Assembly: GCA_015056945.1 (NCBI GenBank)
Contig: SVFH01000011.1
Location: forward strand, 1-64,000
Source: Lachnospiraceae bacterium
GTDB lineage: Bacteria; Bacillota; Clostridia; Lachnospirales; Lachnospiraceae
Direction: 5' to 3'
DNA: 64,000 nt
Shown here: one piece after another, positions 8,560-16,294 of the stretch
How positions within the stretch are numbered: position 1 is the first letter of the stretch
How the letters are laid out: each line of letters opens with the position of its first letter
Notes under the pieces: generated by a model
What the model was told of the DNA's origin: nothing
What the model saw: only the letters and a program-made list of their open reading frames with translations
Databases searched by the model: none
Program-made: the position numbers and the translations under genes

Positions 8560-10092
8560 TTATTTTTCAATCATAATCATTTCAAGATTGGTATAAAAAA
8601 ATGACAAAATCTCTTTCCAGTTCATTCCTGATTGTGCCGCACATTTTGCACCGTTCTGAGACATTCCGACACCATGTCCGTAACCGCCTCCTGTTAATAC
8701 AATCGATTTCACATTCCCTTTGGAATCTTTCCGGGGATTAATTACAAAATATGCGCTGGGCAACAGTGCCATGGAAGACACTTTAGATTTATCGTTTCTT
8801 ATAACAGTTCCGCTTTCATCGGCAAGAACTTTTCTGATATAGTATTCACTTTTAATCAAATAAGTTGCTACATCCGTTTCAATCAACAATTCATCCGCTA
8901 CGCCTCCGGGTAATCGTTTTGCAACCGAAACGTTATAAATATGCTTAAAAGCCTTCGGTTCTTCTGCTTCAAATTCCCCGTCCTTCAGCAATCTGACAGC
9001 TTCCGGTTTTTCTGCATAAATATCGCTTATCTTTTCAAATAACTTCACCGGTTGCAGTTTCCCCTGATACTCCCAGCGATACCATTGTTCATTTGTTTCC
9101 AGATTCTCCGGATTTTTATTTGAAATAAAAGCAGAAAAAACTTCTTCTTTACATAAGTTTTGCGCAGAATATAAAGACTTACTATCTTCCATTGTCATGG
9201 CAGCTACCGTTTCTTCGCTATTTGCAAGAGAAACATGAACAGGAGAAAACATCACTTCATTTTCATTGTTCTTCAAACTCCAGACTTTCTCATTAGAAGT
9301 AATTCCGCAGGAAGTAGAGAAAAAATAAGTAGAAACCGGCATTCCGTCTTTTACCAAAATAACACCTTGTGTATTTCTTACAGCTTGCGTTGTATCATCG
9401 TTTTCTTCAATATTATTATAAACCTGATAAGACGTGCTGTCATCCATATGCGCTTCATATTGCGGATAACCGGGATTTGCAATAAATGAATACGCATAAC
9501 TTCTTGCGCATACGGCTTGTGCAGAAAGCGCATCCATTGGATAAGAAGAAGGCATTTCACTCGGTACAACGGTTAATAAATACTCCTCCAACGGCAGTTC
9601 GTTTACGATAATATAGCCGCCATCTTCTTTATAAATCTGTAACATTCCTCTGTAAAAAGGAACACCCTGTGAACGAGTCAGGGAATCAATTGAAAAACGC
9701 TCCTGTTCTTTTGATTTCAAAACCAGTGATTCACCGGTTTTCATTCTGAAAGAAGAAAATGAAATGGTATCTCCGGCATCATATTCTGCGTACAACTCCC
9801 CTTTAGGGCTTAGTAGCTCATACGGTTTAGATGACGTAACCAATACATCCTTGTGATACAATCCTTCAAAGGAAGCATTACGAATAACCACTCTAACATT
9901 CGGATTAAAAACCGGTTCAAAAACAGGTTTGCTTTCCTCTTCGGCCACTTCATTGTATTCTTCATCTGATTCATGCGCAATTGCATCTATAGCCGGAACT
10001 TCCTCTTTCGGATTGTCCTCTTTTTTCGCTACTGCAAAAAGAAATGCAAGACAGGAAAGAATCAAAGCAACTTTTGCAAATCTTTTCCACAT
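8560..10092 (-). CDS. SpoIID/LytB-domain protein
   Basis: This 510-residue protein begins with a short basic segment and a hydrophobic helix (residues ~5-22), a signal anchor that would place the body outside the membrane. The SpoIID domain is recognisable from LPLEEYLLTVVPSEMPSSYP, the AQAVCARSYAYSF motif near residue 190 and the C-terminal GGGYGHGVGMSQNGAK motif. SpoIID proteins are peptidoglycan lytic transglycosylases that drive engulfment in sporulation, and relatives act in vegetative wall remodelling. A GAGGTGAT site precedes the ATG. No other sporulation gene is nearby, so a sporulation role is not established. Confidence 0.9.
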   Translation of the reverse strand: MWKRFAKVALILSCLAFLFAVAKKEDNPKEEVPAIDAIAHESDEEYNEVAEEESKPVFEPVFNPNVRVVIRNASFEGLYHKDVLVTSSKPYELLSPKGELYAEYDAGDTISFSSFRMKTGESLVLKSKEQERFSIDSLTRSQGVPFYRGMLQIYKEDGGYIIVNELPLEEYLLTVVPSEMPSSYPMDALSAQAVCARSYAYSFIANPGYPQYEAHMDDSTSYQVYNNIEENDDTTQAVRNTQGVILVKDGMPVSTYFFSTSCGITSNEKVWSLKNNENEVMFSPVHVSLANSEETVAAMTMEDSKSLYSAQNLCKEEVFSAFISNKNPENLETNEQWYRWEYQGKLQPVKLFEKISDIYAEKPEAVRLLKDGEFEAEEPKAFKHIYNVSVAKRLPGGVADELLIETDVATYLIKSEYYIRKVLADESGTVIRNDKSKVSSMALLPSAYFVINPRKDSKGNVKSIVLTGGGYGHGVGMSQNGAKCAAQSGMNWKEILSFFYTNLEMIMIEK

Positions 10093-10188
10093 TTATCATC
10101 ACCTCATTATATATTATGATACTCCCTCCCAAATATAACCTGTTTTTTATCTTATTAAATTGTGGAAGTGTTTCCTATGAACTAAAAA

Positions 10189-10207
10189 ACAGCTCAATAT
10201 GAGCTGT
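10189..10207 (-). terminator. Terminator of the 6S RNA gene
   Basis: The minus strand shows ACAGCTC-ATATT-GAGCTGT followed by TTTTTAG. It directly follows the closing stem of the 6S RNA. Confidence 0.85.
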
Positions 10208-10396
10208 CTGATTATAAAACTCCCAAAATGCCGGTTCTCGTATTTTGACTCCTAGCTACAGCTAGGTGGGCGACCGCAACCTTGCTTCTGCCTTCCACTG
10301 ACTTAATGCGAGGCTTGACATCTACAAGACAATATAGGAATCCCGTTTAAAGAATTGTAGGTTCAAAATGACGAGAGTTGTCGCACATCTCAGGTT
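10208..10396 (-). ncRNA. ssrS: 6S RNA
   Basis: This intergenic transcript has the sequence and shape of bacterial 6S RNA, which binds the housekeeping RNA polymerase as an open-promoter mimic. Its 5' segment CCTGAGATG pairs in full (with G-U pairs) with CATTTTGGG near the 3' end, and TCTCGT pairs with ACGAGA to extend the closing stem. Internal hallmarks include the CACCTAGCTGTAGCTAGG hairpin, which is equivalent to the CACCTTGAACCAAGGGTTCAAGG arm of Escherichia coli 6S, and the CGGCATTTTGGGAG 3' block. It has its own promoter and terminator. Ends are approximate. Confidence 0.85.
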
Positions 10397-10402
10397 ATTA
10401 TT

Positions 10403-10431
10403 ATTATAACAAAAAAGTCATGAAAACGCAA
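10403..10431 (-). promoter_or_regulatory. Promoter of the 6S RNA gene
   Basis: The minus strand has -35 TTGCGT (10426-10431), a 17-bp spacer and a perfect -10 TATAAT (10403-10408). The predicted start is at about 10396, immediately before the AACCTGAG start of the RNA. Confidence 0.8.
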
Positions 10432-10471
10432 CTTAGAATCATCGCTTTTCATTTGCAAAAAGTGACAAAAA

Positions 10472-10501
10472 AGATGGCTTTCCGCTATGTGAAAGCCATC
10501 T
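10472..10501 (-). terminator. Terminator of pckA
   Basis: Perfect 11-bp arms AGATGGCTTTC and GAAAGCCATCT enclose an 8-nt loop. On the minus strand the hairpin is followed by TTTTTTGTC, 20 nt after the pckA stop. Confidence 0.92.
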
Positions 10502-10521
10502 CTCATATTTATTCTGATTAA

Positions 10522-12225
10522 TTACAGAGCATCAACCAATTTCTGAACAGCTGCAAGTGCTTCATCAGGAAGTTTATCATATCCTTCCTTCTTCTCAGCA
10601 AATCCCTTAACAGCGTTTACACGGTTCTGCATTGCATTCTTAAGAGCTGCAACATATTCTGCATCATTCATGTTAGGCTTGAAGTCAGCTGTCTTACCTG
10701 ACCAGTCATACATGATTTCAACATCATCAAAGTTGCCCCACTTCTCAAAGTTAGCTTTTCCTTCAACGATTGTTTCAAGAATACCTAATGTATCAGCAGG
10801 TTTAACCTTGGTTCCCATGAAGTCACCTGTATTAACGATGTAGCAGTCTACATTCTTCTCTTCTACTAACTTTTTGAACTTCTCGTAATCGTTTACAAGA
10901 GGATATGTTCTGAACGGGTTAGCATAAGGAACAATACGAAGAGCATTTAAGTCTGTTCCGGCTGCAACACGCTCTGCAGTAGAAGTCTTTGTAGCAAGTG
11001 TAGCACCCATAACTGATGCAAGTGCAGCACCTTTCAACTTAACTACAGGAGGAATGGTAGGATCTTTCATAATCCAGAAGATTGCATTAACAGGAGCTTC
11101 AATCTTATCTACACGGTTAGGAGACCATAATTTAGACTTAATCGCACGTCCGTTACCATTTCTGATATCTTCTGTTACCAGCTGAAGCTTTCCGTTCTCA
11201 TCAAGAGTTGCAGAACAGTTCTGAGCTGATAATAAGTACTCATTGTCAGGGCATCCTGTAGGGTAATCAGCTGTCTTATCAAAGTAAGTAGGCTCTAATG
11301 CTACAGATGCGCAAGTATCTGTGTTAATGATGAATGCATCATCATGTAATACAGTAATAGGATATTTACCACCATGCTTAGCATGTGTAAGTGTAGACTT
11401 ACCTGATCCTGATAATCCGTAAACAGATGCTACGAACTTAGAACCATCTGCAAGTGTGTACTCTTTCTGTCCGCCGTGGCAAGCTGCATAACCATTTCTG
11501 TTAGCAAGTGCCCAAGCCATTGTCAAAGTACCTTTCTTGTGCTCACCGAAGTATCTCATACCAAGGATTGCTGCGCAGTTCTGGTTTGTATCGAAATAGC
11601 AAAGTGTCAAAGGATCGCTTAAGCAGCTGTAATCAACGTCAGGTCTGTTGCCCGGTACCCACTGGGGATCTGAGAAAATGTAGATGTCCGGTTCATTTCC
11701 GTTACCAACAGGCTTGGAATTCTTGTACATCTTAACATATTCATCAGACATATACTGGAAGTTAATCATCCAGTTGTAAAGGATGTTTTCTTCTCCTTCA
11801 GGAATAAGAAGGTGTGCCTTAACCATGAATTCAGGATCAAGACCTACGAAACACTCTGCATGATACATTGTTTTCCAACGTGTTTCATAAACTGCATCCA
11901 TAACTACTTTATCAAGTTTCACTTCATCAACGCCAGGCTCACCTTTGATACGACGAGCTGCTGCGTAACGGCCTGTTACAGCACCATCATTGAAAAGTAA
12001 AACCTTAGCGTCTTTCTCAAGACCAAAAGTCTCACCATCTTTAATAGGCATATCGGTAACGATTGTTCCCGGTGAATTTTTAGCTAATTCATAAGCCTCT
12101 TTTAATGTGTTAACTTTTACTACGTTGTTTCCGTAGAAAGCTGCTTCGATAATAGAACGAGTCTTTGAAAAACCAACTTTACCGGCACCGATCTCGGAAA
12201 TAGGATAATACGCTTTTGTTGACAT
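10522..12225 (-). CDS. pckA: Phosphoenolpyruvate carboxykinase (ATP)
   Basis: This 567-residue enzyme interconverts oxaloacetate and phosphoenolpyruvate with ATP/ADP. The kinase-1a P-loop GLSGSGKST (residues ~270-278) identifies the ATP-type family. The second metal-binding motif TVLHDDAFI and the YFGEHKKGTLT block also fit. In anaerobic gut-type bacteria it usually runs in the carboxylating, ATP-forming direction, which is inference here. It is a single-gene unit with its own promoter, AAGGAGG site and terminator. Confidence 0.97.
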   Translation of the reverse strand: MSTKAYYPISEIGAGKVGFSKTRSIIEAAFYGNNVVKVNTLKEAYELAKNSPGTIVTDMPIKDGETFGLEKDAKVLLFNDGAVTGRYAAARRIKGEPGVDEVKLDKVVMDAVYETRWKTMYHAECFVGLDPEFMVKAHLLIPEGEENILYNWMINFQYMSDEYVKMYKNSKPVGNGNEPDIYIFSDPQWVPGNRPDVDYSCLSDPLTLCYFDTNQNCAAILGMRYFGEHKKGTLTMAWALANRNGYAACHGGQKEYTLADGSKFVASVYGLSGSGKSTLTHAKHGGKYPITVLHDDAFIINTDTCASVALEPTYFDKTADYPTGCPDNEYLLSAQNCSATLDENGKLQLVTEDIRNGNGRAIKSKLWSPNRVDKIEAPVNAIFWIMKDPTIPPVVKLKGAALASVMGATLATKTSTAERVAAGTDLNALRIVPYANPFRTYPLVNDYEKFKKLVEEKNVDCYIVNTGDFMGTKVKPADTLGILETIVEGKANFEKWGNFDDVEIMYDWSGKTADFKPNMNDAEYVAALKNAMQNRVNAVKGFAEKKEGYDKLPDEALAAVQKLVDAL

Positions 12226-12258
12226 ATTATTACGTCCTCCTTAATAAATTTTATTTCA

Positions 12259-12293
12259 ATCGTAATCATTCCTGCATTAAGAATCACTACGAT
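12259..12293 (-). promoter_or_regulatory. Leader hairpin in the pckA 5' untranslated region
   Basis: A 13-bp imperfect inverted repeat (ATCGTAGTGATTC / GAATGATTACGAT, one mismatch and one G-U) lies in the ~100-nt leader between the pckA promoter and its ribosome binding site. It has no T run, so it is not a terminator. It may stabilise the mRNA or bind a regulator; no known riboswitch class is recognised. Confidence 0.4.
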
Positions 12294-12330
12294 TTCGTAT
12301 CATACTTGTACTCCACAGTACAGCAATTTT

Positions 12331-12359
12331 ATTATCGCAAACCTCGAAAAAAAAGTCAA
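12331..12359 (-). promoter_or_regulatory. Promoter of pckA
   Basis: The minus strand has -35 TTGACT (12354-12359), a 17-bp spacer and -10 GATAAT (12331-12336). The predicted start is near 12324, giving a leader of about 100 nt. Confidence 0.78.
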
Positions 12360-12377
12360 TATATTTCTTTGTCCGAA

Positions 12378-14180
12378 TTATATTATTTTATTTTGTTTTT
12401 CAAGCCATTGATACTCTTGCGGGGATAAATACGCGCGCATATTTTCACATACGGCATTCTGGTATTCTTCGATTTGAAGTTTCTCTTTTTCCGAAAGTTC
12501 ATCCGCGCAAATGAGTTTCATATCAAGCGGCACAAATGTAAGCGGTTCAAATTTCATAAAAACCCCCTCTTCATTTCGACAAGCCTCAGAGCACAAAAGA
12601 ATATTCTCTACTCTGATTCCGTACTTCCCTTCTTTATATATTCCGGGTTCATCCGAAACGAGCATTCCTTCCGAAAAAGGGGTTTCTGAAGCAGGCAATG
12701 AAGCTTTGGTACGTATTGCCTGCGGTCCTTCATGTACGCCAAGCATAAAACCGATTCCGTGTCCGGTGCCGCAATTATAATTTAAATTTTTCTCCCATAT
12801 CGGTGCGCGCGCCAGAATATCAAGATTCATACCGGTGCAACCATACATAAAATATGCATTTTGCAGTGCCAGCATACCTTTTACAACAGCTGTATAATCA
12901 CTTTGAATTTCTTTTGACACAGTGCCGATGGAAACAGTACGTGTCACATCCGTTGTTCCTCCGTCATACTGACCTCCGGAATCAAGCAAAAACACATTCC
13001 CATCCTCAATAAAAACAGGCTTTTTTTCGTCCGGTTCATAATGCATCATTGCAGCATTTTTTCCGAAAGCAGCAATTGTCGAAAAAGACAAATCCTTAAA
13101 TTCTTTTATTTCTCTTCTGAGTTCATTCATTTTAGAAGCAGCCTGATATTCCGTAACGGTTCCGCTCTTTTGATTAGAGAGCCAGAACAGGAATTTACAC
13201 ACTGCTGCACTGTCTTTTCGATAGATTTCTTTCAGAAGCTTTATTTCTGCTTTGCTTTTCACCGCCTGTCGGAGTGAAAGACCGCAATCACTGTCAACCC
13301 ATGTGATGAAAGCATCCCGTGTTTGTTCTGTAATATATGCACTTAAGGAATCATACAAAGAAGCCACTTTACAATGAGCACAATGCTTAACCAATACCGA
13401 CAGCACCTCTGCATATCCCTTCAAATGAACGCCTTCCTGCTTAAAATACCCTTGCAGCTCATCGGTAATCCGCTCTTCATACAGAAAAAGATAAGACTCT
13501 TTTTCTGTAATCAGAATATAGGAAAATGCAAACGGATTATACGCGATATCATTTCCCCGAATTCCCATTAACCACATATTCGCATCCAGTTTGCCGGAGA
13601 AAAAAGCTTGCACATCATTAACTTTCATCTGCGATCTGATATCAGAAATGCGATCTGATATCGTATGATCCGTATAGGATGGCGGCAAAACAGAAATCGG
13701 CTGTGTAACCAATGCCTTATATCGGATTGTTTCAGGACTATCTTCCAAAAGTTCTCTCAGGCAGTTTTTCAAGATACGGATTTTGCTCTTTCCCTTTATC
13801 ATACCATCTAACATTAACCATGTTTTGTAGGATAAATAATCTGCATCAATACCTAAAGTCATCTCTTCTTCAGATAAAGAAGCAATAAACGCAGAAACAG
13901 AAGGCACGCCTTCCGCCCCCATTTTCATTAGTGTAACACCGCTTCCTTCCAATTCTTTTTGTGCCTGAATAAAATATCTTCCGTCTGTCCAAAGATATGC
14001 TGTTTTTCTTCCAACAAGCAATGTCCCGTTTGAACCGGTAAAACCGCAAAAAGCAGTACGCATCTTGAAATACTCACCGACATATTCAGAGGAATGTCCG
14101 TCTGCATCCGCAAACAAAAAATAATCTATTTTTTCCTTTTGTAAATACTCCCGTAATCGTTTCAGTCTGGTCTGATACAC
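12378..14180 (-). CDS. Xaa-Pro aminopeptidase (M24B family)
   Basis: This protein of about 600 residues removes N-terminal residues ahead of proline. The N-terminal creatinase-like domains begin YQTRLKRLREYL. The C-terminal pita-bread catalytic domain shows the metal ligands in LLDSGGQYDGGTTDVTRTV (two Asp), CGTGHGIGFMLGVHEGPQ (His), SDEPGIYKEGKYGIRVEN (both Glu). I prefer the GTG at 14180 because AGAGGTGG lies 4-11 nt upstream of it; an in-frame ATG five codons earlier (14195) has no site of its own. The large, three-domain form is usual in Firmicutes and eukaryotes. Confidence 0.93.
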   Translation of the reverse strand: MYQTRLKRLREYLQKEKIDYFLFADADGHSSEYVGEYFKMRTAFCGFTGSNGTLLVGRKTAYLWTDGRYFIQAQKELEGSGVTLMKMGAEGVPSVSAFIASLSEEEMTLGIDADYLSYKTWLMLDGMIKGKSKIRILKNCLRELLEDSPETIRYKALVTQPISVLPPSYTDHTISDRISDIRSQMKVNDVQAFFSGKLDANMWLMGIRGNDIAYNPFAFSYILITEKESYLFLYEERITDELQGYFKQEGVHLKGYAEVLSVLVKHCAHCKVASLYDSLSAYITEQTRDAFITWVDSDCGLSLRQAVKSKAEIKLLKEIYRKDSAAVCKFLFWLSNQKSGTVTEYQAASKMNELRREIKEFKDLSFSTIAAFGKNAAMMHYEPDEKKPVFIEDGNVFLLDSGGQYDGGTTDVTRTVSIGTVSKEIQSDYTAVVKGMLALQNAYFMYGCTGMNLDILARAPIWEKNLNYNCGTGHGIGFMLGVHEGPQAIRTKASLPASETPFSEGMLVSDEPGIYKEGKYGIRVENILLCSEACRNEEGVFMKFEPLTFVPLDMKLICADELSEKEKLQIEEYQNAVCENMRAYLSPQEYQWLEKQNKII

Positions 14181-14220
14181 CTGTCCACCTCTCATTCTTT
14201 TAAATTATCAATAATTCAAG

Positions 14221-14254
14221 AAAAAGACTGTACCAAAGAAATGTCAGTCTTTTT
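14221..14254 (-). terminator. Terminator of the esterase-like gene
   Basis: Arms AAAAAGACTG and CAGTCTTTTT enclose a 14-nt loop, followed on the minus strand by TTTTTC-type sequence, 13 nt after the stop codon of the upstream esterase-like gene. Confidence 0.82.
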
Positions 14255-14266
14255 CGTTCATTCTTA

Positions 14267-15922
14267 TCATTGCGTTTTAAACAAAGAAACAATATTCTCT
14301 ATTGCTCCGCCTTCAATTCGGCCGTCTGGCAAACGTCTGAATTGACTCAAATACTTCCATGCATTCAAAGAATTCAAATATCTCATCTCATGTTTTTGAT
14401 TAGAAGCGCTTCCAAAAACAGTATAACAACATCCGTTATTACTTTCAAACAAATGCATCGTAAGAACACTTCCTGTCACCGGATCTTTTGCTGTGCAAAT
14501 CACATCTCCGTCCACACCCATAATCGAATTACTCCACATCTCCTTATTCTCAAAAGAAATATCCGGTTGTATTTTCGCATCATTTACAGCTAAAACATAC
14601 TTCATTCGTTCAAGACACTTTTCTTCATGAAACGGCAATTCCGGTAATGGAGAATCTTCTCCTCCTACATAAAACACAGGAACTATTGTCTCTTCATTGA
14701 TATCTTCAACAGAATTTGCAAATACATTTACTCCAACCGGAAATGTTGCATCCATCGGTGCAACCCCTGCAAATAAATCCGGATATTCCTGGAATAAATC
14801 CCATGATTTACATCCACCCATGGAAAATCCTGTTGCATAAATTCTCTCTTCATCAATCATATATGTATCTTTTAAATGTTCAAGCAACGCTATCGCTTCA
14901 GTCGCAGTACTGTTCATATGATTCTCAACGCAAACAAGTAAAAAATCATTCTGATTCGCAACCTTATGCCAGTCAGAAAGCGCCGCCATACAGAAAGCCG
15001 AATCACCGCCACCATGGAAACACAGTACTAAAGGAACTTTTTTCAAAGTGCTCAAAATGGCCCGATTGTAAAATGCAACATACGCGATTAAATGTTCTTT
15101 CTTATCTTTATCATCGCCGCAATTATCTTCAGAAACAGGAACTACACAATATCCCGGTTCCGCTTCCATGCCAAGTTTCTCTAATTCCGGTTCTGTGTCT
15201 AACGTTCCAACCATACGACGGTATTTCCTGATAAAAAAATAAAAATCTTCCGGATACTCTGCACTGTCTTTTATCAAAACATCATGTAACCCCGCTTTAA
15301 GCGCCTGATTGATTTCATCCGAATTTCGAACGGACACAACAGGAATATCACTTCTTTCAAAAGAAGGCAACATACTTAATCGTTCCAATATACATACTGT
15401 CGGTGTAATATCACCATAACCAAACAAGCCTTCTCCCATTACGGTCTTCATACAATGCTTTGCAATATAATCCGCAGAAGTCCCAAATCCATACAAGCAG
15501 GTCCTTGCGCGCATGCCTCGAATTTTAACTTCTCCCCATTCAAGGGTAAAACGGTCACGCATAAGCGTTACACCGTCTTTGTAATACTGTCCGATTTTGG
15601 TTTCAGCAATCAGCTCGGTATATAATGTATCATCTGCCTCAGACCAACCACCTGCATTCGTCGGATATACAAATACAACACTACTACCATATTCTTTAGC
15701 AATTGTATCTATTCCATTCTCCTGCGCAAATTTCACAACCTGCTCCCTATCCGGTTTCTCTTCCATAAAGAAAAGCAGATACGGTGCAATAAAAGCATAA
15801 TTTATGACGTCAGTAATATAGTCGCTCATAGGAAGATATACAATCACTTTAAAAGTCTGAAAAGTATGCTCCCATACCCTGCTTCCGTCCGCCAATACAA
15901 TAATTTTAGGTATCTCTTTCAT
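14267..15922 (-). CDS. Esterase-like alpha/beta-hydrolase (PHB depolymerase/feruloyl esterase type), possibly duplicated
   Basis: This is a cytoplasmic protein of about 551 residues. The C-terminal half (residues ~285-480) has an alpha/beta-hydrolase core: LVLCFHGGG for the oxyanion region, ATGFSMGG with nucleophile S367, and APMDATFPVG after it. The substrate is unknown. The N-terminal half looks like a second, degenerate copy, with VVFVYPTNAGGWSE and LYGFGTSADY in equivalent places. The ATG at 15922 is chosen because AAAGGGGAC lies upstream and because the promoter -10 box is only a few bases before the alternative ATG at 15958. It stands alone between a promoter and a terminator. Confidence 0.75.
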   Translation of the reverse strand: MKEIPKIIVLADGSRVWEHTFQTFKVIVYLPMSDYITDVINYAFIAPYLLFFMEEKPDREQVVKFAQENGIDTIAKEYGSSVVFVYPTNAGGWSEADDTLYTELIAETKIGQYYKDGVTLMRDRFTLEWGEVKIRGMRARTCLYGFGTSADYIAKHCMKTVMGEGLFGYGDITPTVCILERLSMLPSFERSDIPVVSVRNSDEINQALKAGLHDVLIKDSAEYPEDFYFFIRKYRRMVGTLDTEPELEKLGMEAEPGYCVVPVSEDNCGDDKDKKEHLIAYVAFYNRAILSTLKKVPLVLCFHGGGDSAFCMAALSDWHKVANQNDFLLVCVENHMNSTATEAIALLEHLKDTYMIDEERIYATGFSMGGCKSWDLFQEYPDLFAGVAPMDATFPVGVNVFANSVEDINEETIVPVFYVGGEDSPLPELPFHEEKCLERMKYVLAVNDAKIQPDISFENKEMWSNSIMGVDGDVICTAKDPVTGSVLTMHLFESNNGCCYTVFGSASNQKHEMRYLNSLNAWKYLSQFRRLPDGRIEGGAIENIVSLFKTQ

Positions 15923-15966
15923 AGTCTCTTTGTCCCCTTTAAAGATAGTTTTTACCATACTTTAAT

Positions 15967-15975
15967 ATTATATCA
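15967..15975 (-). promoter_or_regulatory. Extended -10 promoter of the esterase-like gene
   Basis: The minus strand reads TGATATAAT, an extended -10 element with a perfect TATAAT box (15967-15972). No good -35 box is visible. The start would fall near 15960, which supports translation from 15922. Confidence 0.6.
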
Positions 15976-16074
15976 TGTCAGTATAAAAAAGAAAAGAAAA
16001 TATAAGGATATTGCACAGCAACAATATGCGTTTTCGAAGCATATTAGCCCGGACTTACTAAACGAAAAAAAAGC

Positions 16075-16096
16075 ATTGAAATCATATAATTTCAAT
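16075..16096 (-). terminator. Terminator of the tRNA-Glu gene
   Basis: Arms ATTGAAAT and ATTTCAAT around a 6-nt loop are followed on the minus strand by GCTTTTTTTTC. It lies about 40 nt beyond the tRNA 3' end. Confidence 0.85.
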
Positions 16097-16133
16097 ACTC
16101 TTCTCGGGTTGGGCTGTTATATAAAACAGTTAG

Positions 16134-16205
16134 CAGCTCGTAGGGGAATCGAACCCCTGTTTCCGCCGTGAGAGGGCGGCGTCTTAACCGCTTGACCAAC
16201 GAGCC
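16134..16205 (-). tRNA. tRNA-Glu (anticodon CUC)
   Basis: The minus strand folds as a complete tRNA: acceptor GGCTCGT/ACGAGCT, D arm with GGTCAAGCGGTTAAGAC, anticodon stem CCGCC/GGCGG with loop CTCTCAC, and T arm AGGGGTTCGATTCCCCT. The anticodon CUC reads GAG. The CCA tail is not encoded. It has its own promoter and terminator and is not part of a tRNA cluster in this window. Confidence 0.96.
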
Positions 16206-16238
16206 ATTTCACTTGTCTGTTTTTCACAGGCAAGTGTT

Positions 16239-16267
16239 AGTATATTATAAAGTATTTAAAATTGCAA
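16239..16267 (-). promoter_or_regulatory. Promoter of the tRNA-Glu gene
   Basis: The minus strand has -35 TTGCAA (16262-16267), a 17-bp spacer and -10 TATACT (16239-16244). A hairpin (CACTTG...CAAGTG, 16210-16237) follows in the precursor just before the tRNA. The promoter overlaps the end of the polC transcription unit. Confidence 0.8.
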
Positions 16268-16294
16268 GTACTTTTTTGTTATTTTTTGATTTTT

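Noticed and set aside
10105-10139. Sigma-E-like promoter (GTTATATT-13-CATAATAT) before the SpoIID-like gene
   Set aside because: The predicted start would fall inside the ribosome binding site (10,099-10,105), so it cannot give a normal mRNA; A/T-rich sequence makes such matches likely by chance.
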